Source of the DNA: Mesorhizobium sp. RMAD-H1 | GTDB lineage: Bacteria; Pseudomonadota; Alphaproteobacteria; Rhizobiales; Rhizobiaceae | Direction of reading: 5' to 3' | Length of the DNA stretch: 64,000 bases | Assembly (NCBI RefSeq): GCF_014191375.1 | Contig: NZ_JACHWN010000006.1 | Location: 248,001-312,000, forward strand | Part shown: positions 26,685 to 35,068 of the stretch, in pieces | Numbering within the stretch: the first letter of the stretch is position 1 | How the letters are laid out: every line of letters begins with the position of its first letter | Program-made: the position numbers and the translations under genes | The notes under the pieces: generated by a model | Database searches by the model: none | Told to the model about the DNA's origin: nothing | Seen by the model: the letters and a program-made list of their open reading frames with translations, nothing else

Positions 26685-27878
26685 TCAGGACGCCCCAAGC
26701 GCGATGGCGCCTGATTTTGCCAGCGCTTCGATCTTCCCGGCGTCATATCCCGCCTCTTCGAGCACCTCCCGCGTATGCTCGCCCGTCAAGGGGGCACCCC
26801 GGTCGACCACGGACGGTGTTTTGGAGAATTTGATCGGGAAGCCCGGCGTCTTTACACGCCCCTCGGTCGGATGATCATATTCGACGAAAGTGCCGTTGTG
26901 TTTGATCTGTTCGTCTTCGACCAGATCGGCATAGCCATAGACCGGCCCGCACCAGATATCCGCGGCCCGCAAGAGCGCAAGCCATTCCTCGGAAGTCCTG
27001 GTCTTCAGCTTCTCACGGGTCTTGGCGAAAATCTCGTCACGTCGCGTCCAGGTATCGACATCGTCGACCATGGTCAGGAAGCTTTCCTCGCCGATCACTT
27101 CGCCAAGGGTCTTCAGCTTGGGGAAAGCGATGATGATGAAGCCGTCGCTGGTGGCAAAGGCGCCATAGGGCGCACGGATATAGACGTGAGCATGCGGCTC
27201 GGCTGACCGTATCTGCGGCTTGCCGCCAACGGTGAAGACCGACAGTTCCTGCATCTGAATGGTGGTGATGGCATCGAGCATATTCACCTGGACGAGTTGC
27301 CCCTCTCCAGTCCTCTCGCGATGCAGCAGGGCCGCGAGCGCTCCCTCGAAGGCGTTATAGGCCGTGACCGCGTCAACCAGATATTGTCCCGCAGCCGTCG
27401 GCGGCTCGCCCTCGCGCCCCGCCGAAAGCATGGCGCCCGACATGCCTTGCAAAACGAGATCCTGCCCCGGACGGTCGACATAGGGCCCGTCCTCGCCGTA
27501 GCCGGAGATGGAGACATAGACCAGCCGCGGATTGATCGCAGAAAGCGTCTCATAGTCGACGCCCAGCCTTTTCGCGACGCCAGGGCGATAGTTCTGCAAG
27601 AATACATCGGCATTCTTTACCAGGTCGATTAGCACTTCCCTGCCGCCTGGCGATTTCAGGTCGATCGCCAGGGACCGCTTGTTGCGGTTGAGCGAAAGAA
27701 ACGACACGTTGATCTTCTTGCCTTCGGCTCCACCGGCCGCGACATGGCGCTGCCATTCACCGGTGACCGGTTCGACCTTCACCACGTCAGCGCCGAGATC
27801 GCCCAGTCTCTGTGCTGCGAACGGGCCCGCCATTGCGATCGAACAATCCAGCACGCGATAGCCCGACAATATTCCCAT
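26685..27878 (-). CDS. CaiB/BaiF-family (class III) CoA-transferase
   Basis: The 397-residue enzyme moves CoA between acids. It begins GILSGYRVLDCSIAMAGPFA, with LGDLGADVVKVEPVTG and the RNKRSLAIDLKSPGGREVL segment typical of the family. The likely nucleophilic aspartate is in QYLVDAVTAYNAFEGAL. It is the first gene of the leftward operon, whose promoter region holds two LacI-type operators. Activating a substrate brought in by the ABC transporter of the same operon is the simplest reading. Confidence 0.92.
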   Translation of the reverse strand: MGILSGYRVLDCSIAMAGPFAAQRLGDLGADVVKVEPVTGEWQRHVAAGGAEGKKINVSFLSLNRNKRSLAIDLKSPGGREVLIDLVKNADVFLQNYRPGVAKRLGVDYETLSAINPRLVYVSISGYGEDGPYVDRPGQDLVLQGMSGAMLSAGREGEPPTAAGQYLVDAVTAYNAFEGALAALLHRERTGEGQLVQVNMLDAITTIQMQELSVFTVGGKPQIRSAEPHAHVYIRAPYGAFATSDGFIIIAFPKLKTLGEVIGEESFLTMVDDVDTWTRRDEIFAKTREKLKTRTSEEWLALLRAADIWCGPVYGYADLVEDEQIKHNGTFVEYDHPTEGRVKTPGFPIKFSKTPSVVDRGAPLTGEHTREVLEEAGYDAGKIEALAKSGAIALGAS

Positions 27879-27948
27879 TGCGCAATTCCTTTCATGGACC
27901 TCGTCTCTTGTTCGGCCGGACAGTACGCAAAGATTTTGGTTTGTCTAG

Positions 27949-28019
27949 AGTGAGCGCTAACATTCTTCTGGAATTTTTCGTTCATGGCCAGTTGACAGAA
28001 GGACGGGTTAGCGCTCACT
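27949..28019. promoter_or_regulatory. Paired LacI-type operators in a divergent promoter region
   Basis: AGTGAGCGCTAAC at 27949-27961 and its exact reverse complement GTTAGCGCTCACT at 28007-28019 share the AGCGCT core common in LacI-family operators. Their centres are 57 bp apart, about 5.4 helical turns. A TTGACA at 27992-27997 lies just before the second site. The pair sits between divergent operons starting at 27878 (minus) and 28102 (plus), so one regulator could control both, perhaps by looping. Likely candidates are the LacI proteins at 34022-35068 or 40531-41550. Confidence 0.8.
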
Positions 28020-28101
28020 TTTTTATTGACCGACCTTCTGAAGATAAATAATCAATTTATGGGTGAAGGCGGCGGAAGGCCGCTGTGGAGGAGGAAATCA
28101 T

Positions 28102-29298
28102 ATGTCGGAATTTCGTTCAGGCGCCTGTCTGAAGGCGTTGACCGTCGCGTTGCTGGCCTTGCCGGCCGCGCAGGCACGAGCACAGGATCGGGCCGCGCTC
28201 ATCGGCGCCCTGCCGGCAAGCCTGCAGGCACTTTATACTGATGCCATCGAAGTCGGTCCGTCCATGTATGCGGATTTCAAGGCACCGGCCAAGCCCTGGC
28301 GCTGGTGCCATTCCGAATCCTATATGGGGAACCCGTGGCGCGTCACATTCAACGATGAACTCAAGCGCCTGGTGGAAGGTGCGAAGGCCGCCGGCGACGT
28401 CTCGCAATTCGTCGTCTCGGATTCCAATGGAGACGCTACCCAGCAGATCTCGCAGATCCGGGCCTTCATCGAGCAGGGGTGCTCGGTCATCACCACGATC
28501 GCAGGATCATCGACCGCCCTCAATGCCGTCATCGATGACGCTTACAAGGCGGGCATTCCGGTCATCACCAGCGCTGGCGCGGTCACGACACCCCGCGCAA
28601 TCAACGTGATGCACAATCAGAACCTCTGGGGCTACCAGATGGGCAAGGGAATCGCGGAAAACCTGCCCAATGGCGGAACAATCCTTCAGGTTGAAGGCAT
28701 TTCCGGCCATCCGCTGGTCCAGCAGGAAAATGCCGGTCTGGAAAAGGCGGTTGGAGAAGCTGGAAACCTGACGATTGTCCGCAAGGTCAGCGGCGAATGG
28801 ACTGGCTCAACGACCAAATCGGCCGTGCTCCAGGCGCTCGCGACAACCCCGCAGCAGATCGACGCCGTCTGGTCCACCGGCAGCGAAGCCCGTTTCATCG
28901 CTGAAGCGTTCCAGCAGGCTGGCCGTCCGTTGCCGTTGATCACGGCTTCGATCTCGGGCGACGCATTGGGTTTCTGGCATGAAAACCAGGACAGCTTCAA
29001 ATTTTATGGCGGCGAGGTCTCACCGCATGTCGCGGCGCAGAACGCTTTCCGTGTGGCCTTGCGCGTGCTTGAGGGGCAGAAGCCGCTCGTCAACACCATC
29101 ATCGCGCCGATGCCGACCATCACGCAGGCCGATCTGCCCACCTGGTACAAGGACTGCATGAAGCCCGATTCCGCGGCAATCTTTCCGATACCGCCAGCCG
29201 ATCCGTTCCCGGAAGATCTGCTGAACGGTTATTTCTCCAACGGCACGGCGACACCGCTCTACGACTTCTCCAAGGTGCCGGCGTCCTGCGCCGATTGA
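28102..29298 (+). CDS. Periplasmic sugar-type binding protein
   Basis: The 398-residue binding protein has a signal peptide (ALTVALLALPAAQARA) and ribose-type features: QISQIRAFIEQGCSVITTI, then DAYKAGIPVITSAGAV and IDAVWSTGSEARFIAEAF. It is longer than usual because of an N-terminal extension of about 45 residues before FKAPAKPWRWCHSE, and a C-terminal Pro-rich tail. The ATG at 28102 has GGAGGAGGAAA in front. It opens the rightward operon controlled by the paired operators. Confidence 0.9.
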   Translation: MSEFRSGACLKALTVALLALPAAQARAQDRAALIGALPASLQALYTDAIEVGPSMYADFKAPAKPWRWCHSESYMGNPWRVTFNDELKRLVEGAKAAGDVSQFVVSDSNGDATQQISQIRAFIEQGCSVITTIAGSSTALNAVIDDAYKAGIPVITSAGAVTTPRAINVMHNQNLWGYQMGKGIAENLPNGGTILQVEGISGHPLVQQENAGLEKAVGEAGNLTIVRKVSGEWTGSTTKSAVLQALATTPQQIDAVWSTGSEARFIAEAFQQAGRPLPLITASISGDALGFWHENQDSFKFYGGEVSPHVAAQNAFRVALRVLEGQKPLVNTIIAPMPTITQADLPTWYKDCMKPDSAAIFPIPPADPFPEDLLNGYFSNGTATPLYDFSKVPASCAD

Positions 29299-29368
29299 TC
29301 GCGTCGGCATGGACATGGCCGCAGTTCCGGTCATGTCCGTGCGGCGGCATTGAAAGATATCGCACGTC

Positions 29369-30205
29369 ATGCTTGAGACCGCCAAACCGCAAGCCGGATC
29401 GCGCAGTGGGCCGTCGCGCGTTCACCAGGTGCTGCTGTCGGCCTGCGGCGACATCAGGCGTGCACCGCCCGTCACATCGCTCGGCATGGAGAATGTGAGC
29501 AAGCGCTATGGCGAAACGGTCGCGCTTGCCGCCGCCACGCTCGATTTCAGGCCTGGCATCCATACCATTCTAGGCGAAAACGGATCAGGCAAGAGCACGA
29601 TGCTGAAGATCCTGTCCGGCGTTGTCGCTCCATCGGAGGGACGGGTGGTTCTCGACGGCCGGACCATCCTTGCCTCTTCTCCACGCGATATGCAGGATCT
29701 CGGCCTTTCGACGGTCTTCCAGGAGGTGCTGATCGCCCCGCATCGCTCCGTCCTCGATAATATTTTCCTGGGTTATGACGGTTTCTTCCGCAGAACGCTC
29801 GATAAAACGCGGAAACGGATGGCCGCTGAAGGCCTGCTTGCCGTCCTTAGCCGTTTTCCGATCGATCTCGACGCCTCGGCCGGTTCGCTCACACTGGCCG
29901 CCCAGCAACTCGTGGTGATTGCAAGAGCCTTCATGCGCCTTCCCTCAATCCTGCTGCTCGACGAGGCAACGGCCGCGCTCGACTATGCGGATCGCGGTCT
30001 CGTGTTCGATGCCGTGGAGGATTATGCCAGGGCAGGCAGCATCGTCATCTTCATTTCGCATCGCATGGAAGAGGTCAAACAGCTGTCGGATCGCGTCACC
30101 GTCCTGCGCAGCGGGCGTGTCATCGAAACCATCGGGCGTGAAGGCATCACCAGCCAGAGATTGCTCGACCTCATGGCACCGGAGGCGCGTATCCATGTCG
30201 AATGA
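29369..30205 (+). CDS. Sugar ABC transporter ATPase, N-terminal half of a split RbsA-type protein
   Basis: The 278-residue protein corresponds to the first domain of an RbsA-type ATPase. Walker A is GENGSGKST (69-77), the signature region is LTLAAQQLVVIARAF and Walker B ILLLDEATAAL carries D198 and E199. ISHRMEE supplies the H-loop. About 33 residues precede the first strand and are unlike the family, so the true start may be later, but no better ribosome site is evident. The second half is encoded by the next gene, whose ATG lies 11 bases before this stop. Confidence 0.85.
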   Translation: MLETAKPQAGSRSGPSRVHQVLLSACGDIRRAPPVTSLGMENVSKRYGETVALAAATLDFRPGIHTILGENGSGKSTMLKILSGVVAPSEGRVVLDGRTILASSPRDMQDLGLSTVFQEVLIAPHRSVLDNIFLGYDGFFRRTLDKTRKRMAAEGLLAVLSRFPIDLDASAGSLTLAAQQLVVIARAFMRLPSILLLDEATAALDYADRGLVFDAVEDYARAGSIVIFISHRMEEVKQLSDRVTVLRSGRVIETIGREGITSQRLLDLMAPEARIHVE

Positions 30206-30956
30206 GGGCGTCATACTGCAATATGAGAACCTCGTGCTGGCATACGGCCGGGCCCCGGTCTCCGGTACCTTGCGCGCGGGCGAAATCACCGGCCTGGCCG
30301 GGCTTGAGGGTCACGGACAGGAGCAGTTCCTGCTCGCCCTCGCAGGGTTCAACCGGACCCGCGGCAGTACGGTCCGCGTGAAGACCACTGGCGGGACTTT
30401 CGCGGATTACTCCAATCACCACGCTGCCGCTCGCCATGGCGTCGTCTACCTGCCGCGAGACCGGCGCGCGACCGGCATCTTTCCGGTGCTTTCGGTTCTC
30501 GACAATTTCGGTATTCCTTCCATGCCACGTTTTTCCGTCGCCGGCATTCTCGACCGCCGCAAACAGAAGGCGCAACTTGCCGCCTATATGGAATTCCTCT
30601 CCATCGGCTATCCCTCAATGGGAGCGCCTATCTCGTCGCTTAGCGGCGGCAACCAGCAGAAGGTTCTGCTTGCCCGGTTGCTCGCCCTCGAGCCGAGAGT
30701 GATGCTTCTCAACGACCCGACCCGCGGCGTCGATCTCAACACCCGGTTGAAATTCTATGAGGCTTTCCGCCAACTGGCCCGCGATAAGGGCATCGCGCTC
30801 GTCATCCTGTCGAGCGAGATCGAGGAAATCCTGCAGATCTGTGACACCGTATCGATCTTTCGCGATTTCGAGCGCACGGAAGTGATCGAAAAGAAAGCCA
30901 TGACCATGAGCCGTGTCATCGCCGCCATGTTCGGCCAAAGCGAGGTGGTCCTATGA
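30195..30956 (+). CDS. Sugar ABC transporter ATPase, C-terminal half of a split RbsA-type protein
   Basis: The 253-residue protein matches the second RbsA domain: a degenerate nucleotide loop (GLEGHGQEQFL), intact LSGGNQQKVLLAR and TRGVD. At the Walker B end the usual Asp-Glu pair is N173-D174 (LLNDPTRGVD), so both the metal-binding Asp and catalytic Glu are replaced. It starts inside the previous gene in another frame (11-base overlap) and ends with an ATGA overlap to the permease. A stop/frameshift split of an ancestral fused gene is one explanation, but both halves have their own intact starts. Confidence 0.83.
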   Translation: MSNEGVILQYENLVLAYGRAPVSGTLRAGEITGLAGLEGHGQEQFLLALAGFNRTRGSTVRVKTTGGTFADYSNHHAAARHGVVYLPRDRRATGIFPVLSVLDNFGIPSMPRFSVAGILDRRKQKAQLAAYMEFLSIGYPSMGAPISSLSGGNQQKVLLARLLALEPRVMLLNDPTRGVDLNTRLKFYEAFRQLARDKGIALVILSSEIEEILQICDTVSIFRDFERTEVIEKKAMTMSRVIAAMFGQSEVVL

Positions 30957-31939
30957 CCGCGCGATCCGGACCTCCCGGCAGGCTCACCCGCTTTTTCGCC
31001 GAAAGGCAGGATACCCGGCTTGCGGCCTTGCTTTTCATCGTCCTGCTGGCAGCCAATATCTGGCTCAATCCCACACGGTTCATGCCATCCAATTGGGGTT
31101 CCGTCCTCGGACTGGCCGCGCCCCTCCTCCTCGCCTCCCTGGCCATAACCATTCCCTTTCTGGCGGGCCGCGGCTCCATCGATGTATCGGTCGGCCCGCT
31201 GATGGGCCTCATCAACGTGATTATCGTGAAAGTGCTCATCATGACGGCGGGAGTGACTTCCCCGCTGGTCGTTGTACCTACAGCGCTGCTGATCGGGCTC
31301 GCTTCCGGCGCGTTGAACGGTTTTCTGGCGGCGGTCCTGCGCATTCAGCCCATCGTCGCTACACTTGGAACCTATCTGATCTATGCCGGCCTGGCGTTGG
31401 CGATCCTTCCCTCTCCGTCGGGCGCCGCTCCGGCCTGGCTCACGGCGCTGGCCGGTCCATGGTCGATCCTGCCGGTCGGCTTCGCCGCGCTCATTTGGCT
31501 TTTGGTGAAGCGGCTTCCCTATTATGATCTTCTGATGGCCACCGGCAGTGACGATCGCGCCGCCTATACAGCAGGCGTCAACGTCCCGGCCGTGCGGTTC
31601 ATTGCCTATATGCTTGCCGGATTCTTCGCCGGTCTCGCCGCGCTCTCCCTGACGGCGCTCATCGGCTCCGGCGATCCGAATATCGGGCCAGGCTATACGC
31701 TGATCGCCATCGCCGCCGTCGCCCTCGGCGGGGTGAGCCTGGCCGGCGGGATTGGCGGCATGACCGCGGCACTTTTGGGCGCGGCCGACATCTTCCTGCT
31801 CCAAAGCATGCTAACCGCATTCAACGTTTCGACATTCGTGCTGCAAATGGCCTATGGCGCAGTTCTCGTATTGGCTGTTTGCCTGAATTCGGAAAAGCTG
31901 AAACGCCTCTTCAAAATTCGGACGGTGATGCAGCGATGA
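30953..31939 (+). CDS. Ribose-type ABC transporter permease 1
   Basis: The 328-residue RbsC-like permease has multiple helices and the conserved IPFLAGRGSIDVSVGPLMGL and IQPIVATLGTYLIYAGLAL segments. Its ATG overlaps the upstream ATPase stop and its own stop overlaps the next permease start, both as ATGA. It should pair with permease 2 as a heterodimer, in contrast to the homodimeric RbsC systems, matching the split ATPase. Confidence 0.92.
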   Translation: MTARSGPPGRLTRFFAERQDTRLAALLFIVLLAANIWLNPTRFMPSNWGSVLGLAAPLLLASLAITIPFLAGRGSIDVSVGPLMGLINVIIVKVLIMTAGVTSPLVVVPTALLIGLASGALNGFLAAVLRIQPIVATLGTYLIYAGLALAILPSPSGAAPAWLTALAGPWSILPVGFAALIWLLVKRLPYYDLLMATGSDDRAAYTAGVNVPAVRFIAYMLAGFFAGLAALSLTALIGSGDPNIGPGYTLIAIAAVALGGVSLAGGIGGMTAALLGAADIFLLQSMLTAFNVSTFVLQMAYGAVLVLAVCLNSEKLKRLFKIRTVMQR

Positions 31940-32901
31940 ACCCGATCCTTGCGCGCCTGGCAGGCAATCGGGCTCTGATTGCCTATGCCGGAGTGATCCT
32001 GGTCTTTTCGATCGGCGCCGTGCTGATACCCGGCTTTTCGACTATCTTCTCGATCCGGGCCATGCTGATCCTCGCTTCGCTCCTGGCGATTGCAGCCCTC
32101 GGACAGACCCTGGTCATGATCCTGGGCGGCATCGACCTCTCCATTCCCTTTGTCATCGGCTTTGCCAATGTCGTCTTTGCCGGCCTTTATGGGGGTGGCA
32201 TGCCGGCCTGGGCCGCCTTCGCGATCGTTCTGGCGGGGGCGGCGCTGATCGGCACTTTCTCCGGCGCGATTTCCGCAACGCTGTCGATCCATCCGCTTAT
32301 CGTGACGCTTGGCGTGGGGACCATAATCCAGGCGCTCGTGCAGATATGGACGCGTGGTCTGCCGACGGGATCGGCTCCGCCCTTCATCAACGAATTCGTC
32401 TCTCTCGGTGGCTCGGTTGGCCCGCTCCCGTTTCCCTGGCTGATACCATTTACCCTCGTTCTGACGATCGCCACGATTTTCGTCTTGCAAAGGACCATCT
32501 ACGGCCGCAGGCTCTATGCCCTTGGCTCCAATCCGAAAGCGGCGGAACTTGCTCTTGTGCGGCCGGTCGCCATGTGGGCCATGACGTTTGGGCTCAGCGC
32601 GGTTTTCGCCGCTCTCACCGGTATCCTCCTTCTGGGTTTCACCGGTTCGTCCAGCGCCGGCGTCGGCACGCCCTATCTCTTCCAGACCGTTGCCGCCGTC
32701 GTCATTGGCGGCACTGCCCTTGTCGGCGGCCGCGGCGGATTTGTAGGAACGATAGCCGGCGCGATCGTACTGATAGAGCTCAGAACAGTGCTCATCGGCA
32801 TGGGGCTTTCCGAAGCCATGGTTCAGTCGGCCCTGGGTGTGCTTATCCTGTTGTTGGTGGCAGCCTATGGGCGCGACCAGCACATCCGCAACCTGATTTG
32901 A
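31936..32901 (+). CDS. Ribose-type ABC transporter permease 2
   Basis: The 321-residue permease has the family motifs MILGGIDLSIPFVIGFANV and IHPLIVTLGVGTIIQALV. The ATG at 31936 within the previous stop is chosen over an upstream frame extension of 19 residues. Eleven bases separate its stop from the M24-family gene. Together with the binding protein, two half-ATPases and permease 1, it completes a five-component importer. Confidence 0.92.
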   Translation: MNPILARLAGNRALIAYAGVILVFSIGAVLIPGFSTIFSIRAMLILASLLAIAALGQTLVMILGGIDLSIPFVIGFANVVFAGLYGGGMPAWAAFAIVLAGAALIGTFSGAISATLSIHPLIVTLGVGTIIQALVQIWTRGLPTGSAPPFINEFVSLGGSVGPLPFPWLIPFTLVLTIATIFVLQRTIYGRRLYALGSNPKAAELALVRPVAMWAMTFGLSAVFAALTGILLLGFTGSSSAGVGTPYLFQTVAAVVIGGTALVGGRGGFVGTIAGAIVLIELRTVLIGMGLSEAMVQSALGVLILLLVAAYGRDQHIRNLI

Positions 32902-32912
32902 GGAAGCCAGCG

Positions 32913-34025
32913 ATGGACGAACGCCTTGCCAGGACCATAGCCGCTATCAAGGCGTCTGGTGCCGATTGGGGCCTGATTACCAGCCCGGACGGCATCGCCT
33001 ATACGACCGGGCATATTGTATCCATCGAGGCTGGTCCTTCGCCCTTCGCGGGCGGCCCCAGCCTCGCAATCATCGGCGCCGATGGCCAATGCGGCCTGGT
33101 CGTCACGAATCTGGAAGCAAGCACGCCGAGCTGGGCGGACCGGATCGTGACCTATGAGGGATTTTCCTACAAGGAGCCGACGGATATTTTCGCCAATTAC
33201 CGGAAGGCTGCGGCTGAACTTGTAAAGGAACTGGGTCTCGGCGGAACGATCGCAATCGAGGAGCAGAGTTTTCCCCTTTCGCTTCTGCCGCTTGTCGAGC
33301 GCTTTCGGCGCGTTTCGATAGAACCTGCCTTCAGGCGGGAACGGGCGATCAAGACAGAAACCGAGATCGGATTATTGCGCGAAGCGGCGCTGACGGCGTC
33401 GGCAGGACAACGCGCATTTCTTGAGACCGCACGCGCCGGGCGCAGTGAACTGGAAATCTTCGCCGATATCCGGCTGGCGATGGAAAGCCGGGCCGGCGAG
33501 CGCCTTCCGGTAACGGGCGATCTGATTTCGGGCAAGATGGGCACCTCAGCCTTCATGGGGTGGCCGGGCAACCGCCGGGTCGACGAGGGCGATCCGCTGA
33601 TTTGCGATCTCGCCCCGCGCGTCCGTGGCTATTGGGGCGACAGTTGCGCTTCAGCCATGATCGGCACGCCCTCACCCGGCTTCCTCAAGCTCTATTCCGC
33701 AGCCAAATCCGCTCTGGAACTGGCGATCGAAACGGTACGGCCAGGCATCGTCATCGGCGAGCTCGACCGCGGCCTGCAGGACCACATACGCCGCCACGGC
33801 TATTCATATGCCCACCATTCGGGCCATTCGATCGGCACCGGCGTTCACGAGTGGCCACGCATTGTCGCCTATGAGAGGGAGGCGCTTCAAAAGGACATGA
33901 TCATCATGGTCGAACCGACGGCGCTGGACCCGGAGATCGGCGGTGTGCGGCTCGAATTCATGCTGCATGTGACAAATGACGGCTGTGAGGTTCTGACGGA
34001 TTTCAGACACCAGCCGCAGATCTAG
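32913..34025 (+). CDS. M24-family metallopeptidase/creatinase-fold hydrolase
   Basis: The 370-residue protein has a creatinase N-terminal domain and a pita-bread catalytic domain. Five metal ligands are visible: Asp in ICDLAP, Asp in WGDSC, His in HSGHSIGTGVHEWP, Glu in MVEPTALD and Glu in RLEFMLHV. It could be an Xaa-Pro aminopeptidase or a C-N hydrolase such as creatinase. Its place at the end of an ABC importer operon suggests it processes the imported compound. AGGAAG precedes the ATG at 32913. Its stop codon overlaps that of the convergent LacI gene. Confidence 0.88.
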   Translation: MDERLARTIAAIKASGADWGLITSPDGIAYTTGHIVSIEAGPSPFAGGPSLAIIGADGQCGLVVTNLEASTPSWADRIVTYEGFSYKEPTDIFANYRKAAAELVKELGLGGTIAIEEQSFPLSLLPLVERFRRVSIEPAFRRERAIKTETEIGLLREAALTASAGQRAFLETARAGRSELEIFADIRLAMESRAGERLPVTGDLISGKMGTSAFMGWPGNRRVDEGDPLICDLAPRVRGYWGDSCASAMIGTPSPGFLKLYSAAKSALELAIETVRPGIVIGELDRGLQDHIRRHGYSYAHHSGHSIGTGVHEWPRIVAYEREALQKDMIIMVEPTALDPEIGGVRLEFMLHVTNDGCEVLTDFRHQPQI

Positions 34026-35068
34026 CCGCTCTGGCGGATCATCAGTTCGAAGCCCACGTCGATGCGCTTTTGCGACGGCGCCTGCCCCTTCATGGCCTCC
34101 AGAAGAAGCCTGCCCGCCTCCCGGCCGATCCTTGCAGACGGCACGGCGACAGTCGTCAGCGGCGGATTGAGATGACGCGCCAGCTCGAAATCGCCGAAGC
34201 CGGTGATCGCGAGCTTTTCCGGTACGGGCAAATTGCGCCGCACGGCCTCGAGCAGCGCACCGGAGGCGATGATGTCGCTCGAGAACATCACCGCATCTGC
34301 ATCCGGATGCTGGACGCCGACTCGGGAAAGCAGCTCAATGCCGGATTCCATCGCCAGCGGCATGTCATGCGCGATGCATAGCCGCGGCGTTTCACCGGGA
34401 AAAAGCTCCCTCACCGCAGAAAGAAACCCTTCCCGGCGTTCCGCCGCACGGCTGTCGCCGCGGCGCAGCACGCCGGCGAAAACGATCCGCCGCCGGCCCG
34501 AACGAACGAGATGCCGGGCCATTTCGGCAATTGCCTCGCTGTTGGAGAACCCCACGAGACCGTCAATCGGCCTTGCGGTGAGATCCCAGCCCTCCACGAC
34601 CGGAATGCCGGCCCGGCGCAGAAGATTGATGCTGTTTCGGGTATGATGCGTGCCGATAATGAACATGCCATCGGGGCGGCGTCCGAGCAGGCTGCGGATC
34701 ACCGCCTCCTCGCGGCTGGACTGGTAATCCGTATTGCCGAAAAAGATCTGATAGCCCGCCGCATTCAGCACATCGGAGAAATGCTGGATCGTCTCAGCAA
34801 AGACCGACGCGGACAGCGTCGGGATGACAGCCGCGACCGTGTTGCTTCTAGCCGATGCCAGATGGCTTGCGGCAAGGTTGTGCACATAGTGCGTTTTCTC
34901 GATCGCTTCCTCGATGAGCTTGCGGGTCTCGGCGGTAACCGTTTCCGGAAAGCGCAAGGCACGCGAAACAGTTTGCATCGATACGCCGGCGGCAGCGGCA
35001 ACTTCCGCCATGGTGACGCCGGATCCCTTCCGGCGCGCCTTTCGCGAAGGAGGAGGCGTGTTGGTCAC
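34022..35068 (-). CDS. LacI-family transcriptional regulator
   Basis: The 348-residue regulator has an N-terminal HTH (VTMAEVAAAAGVSMQTVSRA, then HYVHNLAASHLAS hinge) and a periplasmic-binding-protein-like effector domain ending in DVGFELMIRQSG. It is the last gene of a leftward operon and its start overlaps the lactonase stop by four bases. Because it lies end-to-end with the rightward importer operon, it is one of two candidates to bind the paired AGCGCT operators at 27949-28019. Confidence 0.92.
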   Translation of the reverse strand: MTNTPPPSRKARRKGSGVTMAEVAAAAGVSMQTVSRALRFPETVTAETRKLIEEAIEKTHYVHNLAASHLASARSNTVAAVIPTLSASVFAETIQHFSDVLNAAGYQIFFGNTDYQSSREEAVIRSLLGRRPDGMFIIGTHHTRNSINLLRRAGIPVVEGWDLTARPIDGLVGFSNSEAIAEMARHLVRSGRRRIVFAGVLRRGDSRAAERREGFLSAVRELFPGETPRLCIAHDMPLAMESGIELLSRVGVQHPDADAVMFSSDIIASGALLEAVRRNLPVPEKLAITGFGDFELARHLNPPLTTVAVPSARIGREAGRLLLEAMKGQAPSQKRIDVGFELMIRQSG

